From Lindgomyces ingoldianus (lineage: Eukaryota > Ascomycota > Dothideomycetes > Pleosporales > Lindgomycetaceae): 64,000 bases of DNA. The DNA lies in the NCBI RefSeq assembly GCF_010093535.1, contig NW_022985201.1, positions 465,053-529,052 of the forward strand. The letters are read 5' to 3'. The position numbers and the translations under genes are program-made. Below are positions 59,201 to 64,000 of the stretch, piece by piece; the stretch's first letter is position 1; every line of letters begins with the position of its first letter. The notes below the pieces were generated by a model that searched no databases, was not told the DNA's origin, and saw nothing but the letters and a program-made list of their open reading frames with translations.

Positions 59201-60345
59201 TTAAATAGACTTTTCTTAATTTAGAATAGGATGCTTTATTTGTCTATTTAAGTTACATCTATTACTATAAAGGTGCATCTGCTATTAATAAGAGCCAACT
59301 CTATTTATCCTTTAAATATAAAAGTTGTAGTTAGACTTTGTCTTAATCCTTAGCCTATAGCTACTAGTGCTTTTATATGATAAAATATTTCTTTTTTATT
59401 ATCTATAAGGCATAGATTAATGTTCTTTTATAAATTATTAGGCTTATTAGGCCTTTTTTTATAGAGTTAATACTCTCTAATATAACAGTTAGCTGCCTTA
59501 CATTTGTAATCCTTTACTAAGTAGTAAGTTAGTATATAATCTTCTTTGCATACAGCTTTCTATTAAAAGTAATAGAACCTGCATTTGTTCTAGTAGTAAT
59601 AGTTAGGCTAATTTTTTAGCTTTTCCTAAACAGGTAGAGTCTAGCATATGTAATAGTCTATTATTTTGCATATTAACATAGTGCTTTTTTATAGGTCTTT
59701 ACCTCGATGTTTTTCCTATGTAGGCTACTAGCCTGCTTAATGTTTGTTGTTTTAATGCTTTATGCAATACTGTTGTATGCATTAGTACTAGAGATATAAA
59801 CAGTTGTCTAGTTTATATAAGGTGTTAATTAGACATTCTTAAGTCTATTTAAGGTATTCTTTAGTTTGTACTAGTTGTATAAGATGTTTTTTCTACTAGT
59901 AATTGTCTGTGCTATAGGAAGCGCTGCTACAGAGAAGACACTGTCTGTAGTTATATTATAGTGTGAGGGCTTTCCTGCTAACTGCTAGCCCTAGAAGTAG
60001 AGTCCTTGGCTGCTCTAGACTTAGTTCTAGGACTTTAAACCTAGCAGGTCTGCCTAGTCCTTCTAGTTTCTAGTTATAGATTTTAGTAAAAAACTACTAT
60101 TATTCTTTCTTATCTATAACATTATATTTTACTTTAGCTATTTATTAGATTATCTTAAATGTTTTATAGTTATTACTAATATTTATCTAGTAAAGTAACA
60201 CTACATATTTTCTAAAGTAATTATGTTATTGTTTGCACTTCTAGCATAAACTGCCCTAGAACTGTTTAAAGAGTTATTATGCTAAGGTGCCTAGCATTTT
60301 ATTATTAAGAGGGAATTATTCTTCTTTTTTTTAACATTCATAATA
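56270..60345 (-). pseudogene. Gypsy-2 pol pseudogene (second copy)
   Basis: On the minus strand, protease-like sequence lies near 59200-59330 and the reverse transcriptase catalytic box near 58200-58225. RNase H lies near 57650-57720. The integrase zinc-binding part has CNACNKNNFYRHK near 57095, and its core runs near 57030-56700. This copy supplies the integrase missing from the first copy. Breaks are mostly Gln-to-stop. Confidence 0.78.
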
Positions 60346-61068
60346 TACTAGCTAGATCCTGTGCGCAAAAATGCTTTAGACTAACTAGACTAACAACACC
60401 TTTATATAAAGCTAAATTTTTTTATTTTTTTTTATTATACACACATATTTTTTTTTTTACTTTTATATAAAATTAGAAAAGAAGGATAACGTTATATAAA
60501 AAAAGCATTTAGCTAGTATATTAAAAAAAAAAACTACTAGTCCTCTCTCTAGAACACACTACCCTTTATGTGTAGTAGTTATAGTATAGGCTACAGCTCT
60601 ATTATATGCATAAGGCGTAGGCATTAGCCTAGAAGCTAGCTAGCATGTAACACTTAATAAAAAAAGAAGCACTAGTAGTGCTACTATAATAATAAAAACA
60701 TAAAGTTACTAAGACTTAACTACAACTTTAAACTAAAACTACACAGAAGTACCTTTTATACTGCACAACCTTAGCTGCTTACAGCTGCAGGTCTATGCTA
60801 GCAGGTAGAATAATATTAATATTATATAATAGTAAAGCTATTACACACTACTTTTTAGCCTATTTATGTTAGCCTTTAGTATAAAAAAAAGTATAAAAGT
60901 TAAAAAGATTTATATATTTATGTAAAAACACTATATAAACTGCTAATTAGTAGCAAAACTAGTTAAAAAGGTAACACAAATGCGCCCTAGGCTATTAGGC
61001 TACATAAAAATGTTAAAGACCCCCACGCTAACAGCGTTAGAGGAGAAGGAAAAGAGCTAGAGAGACAT

Positions 61069-61102
<34 letters not shown>

Positions 61103-61160
61103 CAGAAAGACCTATTACTATTAGCACTATATAAAAAAAGAAAAGAGCTAAGGGATTATA
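60346..61160. other. Unassigned AT-rich stretch with GC patches
   Basis: It does not align with the gag of the first Gypsy-2 copy, so the second copy may be truncated or replaced here. It includes a small near-palindrome around 60805-60835 and the dinucleotide repeat described separately. No gene is supported. Confidence 0.4.
61069..61102 (+). repeat. Compound (TA)n(TG)n microsatellite
   Basis: A TA run passes directly into about ten TG units. The intact TG (CA on the other strand) run is notable in a region where RIP removed most CA. Confidence 0.9.
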
Positions 61161-61162
61161 TA

Positions 61163-62834
61163 ACGTACTTCATGGGCGAGTTGCTCACACACCCGAGTCG
61201 CTTACTTTTGCCAAGACCCCACCCTAACAAACTCTATTATGGCCCATAACAACCCGCTCTAGCACTATATAGTACAGTATAGCCTAGAATATTATTTAGA
61301 TACTACTTCTGCTTCTTGCTTACATGTTTGCGCGTTATGCCTAGTCTAATTGCACTATTTGCAGCGCCTTTAGAATAGCTTACCTACTTTAGCTTGCACC
61401 TGCTTCTTTGCCTTCTTCCTGTTACTACACACTTTAAACTCCTTTAGAGCTGTTAAGCATAGGCCTTTTTAAATTATTAAGGTCTTTTTTACTTTAATCT
61501 ACTTTTTTTTATGTAATTTATGTTACATAGCAGCCTTATTAGCTACTTAAAGCTTAGTAATTTCTTATTACACTAACACTAGCTTATGCGTAATTATTGC
61601 TGCCCTTTTTAAAACTTTTTTAAACACCTTAACTATAAAAGTTAGTAAACTATTTATATACTTTTAAATTTTTATTTTTATAAGCATTAATTACAACTTA
61701 AGTTTTAAAGTATTACTTAAGGTTTATAACTGCTAAGGCTTATTATATATAAGTAGTAGTAGTAATAGAGTGCATAACTTTATATTAAGGCCTATTATAA
61801 CTTATTATAGGTTAAAAGAAACTAATCTAGCGCTTTAAAACCCTTCTTAAATATTACTAAAAGTAATTATAGCATTATAGGCTACTTTAAAGCATAGTAA
61901 GAACTTTATTTTTATAATATAAGTAATTTAGTTATGTATAAGGTTTTTAGCTTAGCACTTATACACTTTTTTTAAAAAAGTAAAACAACCTACATTAAGT
62001 AGCTATAAAAAGTGTAATAAGTAAAAAGGCATATAAATAGTAATAATCTTATTATTTTTATAGTAGTACTAAAAATAAAGTAAGTTATAGCTTTTATAGC
62101 TATTAATAACTAGTAGATAGTAGCTGCTAATAGTACACTTTCTTATATGCACATTAAAGTGCTTTAACTAGTCTAGACTAAGCTAATTAGTAGTCTAGCT
62201 ACACTTAGAGATTATAATAACTTAATTCTAAAGTAGATTTTTCTTTTTATACTAGTTTAAAAAGTAGTTACTACTCTAAAAAATAATAAAGAGTAGAATA
62301 GCTTACCTTTTAGCATTAATGCCCTAGATAGCTGTTGTCTACTTCTAGTTGCCTAGCTAGACTGCTTTTAGCTGTCCTTATCTCTTTAAACTTATAATAA
62401 CTCCTCTAGTAGATATCTAGCTTATTATAAACCTTGTTTTATTAAAGTTGTACATGTTATTATTCTAGATGCTATACTTAGCTTTAATATTCTTTATAAA
62501 GTTAAACTAGCTTTAAATTACTATAAAAATTTTATAAAAAGCTTTTTTATAGTTATACTTACATTTAAACTTTACTTTAAGCTTTAAGTAACACTTAATA
62601 AATGTATTAAGCTAGTTTATGCTAACATAGCCTATATTATACTTAGTATGTAAAGAATTAGCTATATTAGCTACAGCTACTAGCTAGGGGGGAAATTCTT
62701 ATATATCTAGCTTAAGTATGTGCTAAATAATTACTTACTTTTTATTATTATCTAGCTTTTATAAGTTAGCTATATAATTAGCTTAAAAAGGTTATTTAGC
62801 ATATTAGTTACTTATTATTTTTTAAAAAACCTTA
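61163..62834 (-). mobile_element. Fot-C copy 3, interrupted by FB5
   Basis: It starts ACGTACTTCATGGG after the TA at 61161-61162 and follows copies 1 and 2 closely until the TA at 62835-62836, where FB5 begins. About 190 bp of its right end should lie past FB5, beyond the window. Confidence 0.85.
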
Positions 62835-62836
62835 TA

Positions 62837-64000
62837 ACGTACTTTACAGGCAAGTTGCTCACACACCTAAGTTGCTTACTTTTGCTAAGACCCTACTAAA
62901 CTACCCTTCCTACACTAATGCATTCCCCACAACACTACTTAGACGTGCTAAAAGAATGTTAGATACAGCTTACACTCTAAGCTTTTAAATAAAACATAAA
63001 ACTNNNNNNNNNNNNNNNNNNNNNNNNNNNNNNNNNNNNNNNNNNNNNNNNNNNNNNNNNNNNNNNNNNNNNNNNNNNNNNNNNNNNNNNNNNNNNNNNN
63101 NNNNNNNNNNNNNNNNNNNNNNNNNNNNNNNNNNNNNNNNNNNNNNNNNNNNNNNNNNNNNNNNNNNNNNNNNNNNNNNNNNNNNNNNNNNNNNNNNNNN
63201 NNNNNNNNNNNNNTAATAAAAAAAAGCAGGTAATTATTAAGACTATACTTAAGCTATATGCGCAAGGAATTTCCCCTTAGATAGCATTTATAGCTAATAT
63301 AGCTAATTTTTTGCGCGCTAAGCGTAATCTAGGCTATGTTTACATAAACTAGCCTAGTACGTTTATAAAGCGTTATTTAGAGCTTAAAGTAAAGTTTTAA
63401 ATGTAAGTATAGTTAAAAGATATCTAGCTAATTATAAACTTTATTTTACTAAAGTTATACATGTTATTATCTTAGATACTATACTTAGCTTTAATATTCT
63501 TTATAAGGCTAAACCTGCTCTAAATTACTCTAGGACTCTTATAAAAGGCTTTTTTATAGTTATACTTATACTTAAATGTTACTTTAAGCTCTAAATAACG
63601 CTTTATAAACATACTAGGCTAGTTTATGCAAACATAGCCTAGATTACGCTTAGTGCGTAAAGAATTAGCTATATTAGCTATAAATGCTATCTAAGGGGAA
63701 ATTTCTTGCGCATATAGCTTAAGTATAGTCTTAATAATCACCTACTTCTTTTTATTACCTAGCCTTTATAATTTAGCTGTAGAATTAGCTTATAAAGGTT
63801 ATCTAGTGCTATAGTTATTTATTATTTTTTATAGAACTTTACATATAGCTATAGCATATTTCTTTAAAAGTTTTATGTTTTGTTTAAAAGCTTAGAGCGT
63901 AAGCTGTATCTAACATTCTTTTAGCGCGTCTAAGTAGTGTTATAGGGAATGCATTAGTGTAAGAAGGGTAGTTTAGTAGGGTCTTAGTAAAAGTAAGCAA
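62837..64000 (-). mobile_element. FB5: foldback element nested in Fot-C, with an assembly gap
   Basis: It starts ACGTACTTTACAGG after TA and matches the other FB copies up to the gap at 63004 and again from 63214. The window ends about 35-40 bp before its expected right end. The loop orientation is that of FB1. Confidence 0.83.
63004..63213. other. Assembly gap of 210 N
   Basis: A run of N inside the left arm of FB5. In FB4 the matching interval between the same flanking motifs is about 111 bp. Confidence 0.95.

Larger units (their letters stand above)
54700..61162 (-). mobile_element. Gypsy-2 second copy, opposite strand, running out of the window
   Basis: The left LTR (its 3' LTR) is 54700-55297. 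Going right, the minus strand shows integrase, RNase H, reverse transcriptase, protease and gag end, in the reverse of the order seen at 28665-37883. Homology to the first copy is clear from about 57400 to 60345 and then fades. The other LTR is not in the window. Confidence 0.82.

Noticed and set aside
25745..64000. A giant cargo-carrying (Starship-like) element
   Set aside because: No tyrosine recombinase gene or cargo gene was seen; every segment is explained by ordinary nested transposons.

Overview
The window looks like a chromosome segment from a filamentous ascomycete (Pezizomycotina; Dothideomycetes is a guess). The evidence is two typical fungal genes, three GT-AG introns of 51-59 bp, and transposons damaged in the pattern of repeat-induced point mutation (RIP). 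The damage is transitions only: CAA/CAG codons read as TAA/TAG, the Asp pairs of reverse transcriptase active sites read as Asn, TpA is very common and CpA is scarce.

Layout. (1) 1-7224: a Gypsy fragment, then an array of a short non-coding LTR element (called LTR-1), then a 1100-bp foldback element. (2) 7225-18555: two copies of one chromovirus-type Gypsy element (Gypsy-4), one inserted head-on into the other, both with LTR pairs and target-site duplications (TSDs). (3) 18556-25744: a roughly 7-kb gene island with normal base composition. It holds a divergent gene pair: a GCK-III/MST3-type protein kinase (minus strand, four exons, 703 aa) and a DUF4048-type protein (plus strand, about 578 aa). 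(4) 25745-64000: a deep transposon nest that starts at a single TA site just after the island. A Gypsy-2 element (from 26333) contains an LTR-1 element, two Fot1/pogo-like elements, a terminal-repeat retrotransposon in miniature (TRIM), a solo LTR and a whole Gypsy-3 element (from 37884). Gypsy-3 in turn contains two hAT-type non-autonomous elements, foldback and Fot1-like elements, another TRIM, a solo LTR, and an opposite-strand Gypsy-2 copy that runs out of the window.

Family names used below: LTR-1 (LTR about 290-330 bp), Gypsy-2 (LTR about 590 bp), Gypsy-3 (LTR about 201 bp), Gypsy-4 (LTR 318 bp), TRIM (LTR about 153 bp), Fot-B (about 1846 bp), Fot-C (1866 bp), FB (foldback, 1100 bp) and hAT-like elements. 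Most boundaries come from TSDs read directly in the sequence: 5 bp for LTR elements, TA for Fot/FB and 8 bp for hAT.

Outside the gene island no transposon gene appears intact; all are riddled with stops. I found no CRISPR array, rRNA or convincing tRNA, and no host gene in the AT-rich parts. The notable content is the nesting history and several small non-coding elements (the FB palindrome, the TRIM and short LTRs that look spared by RIP).
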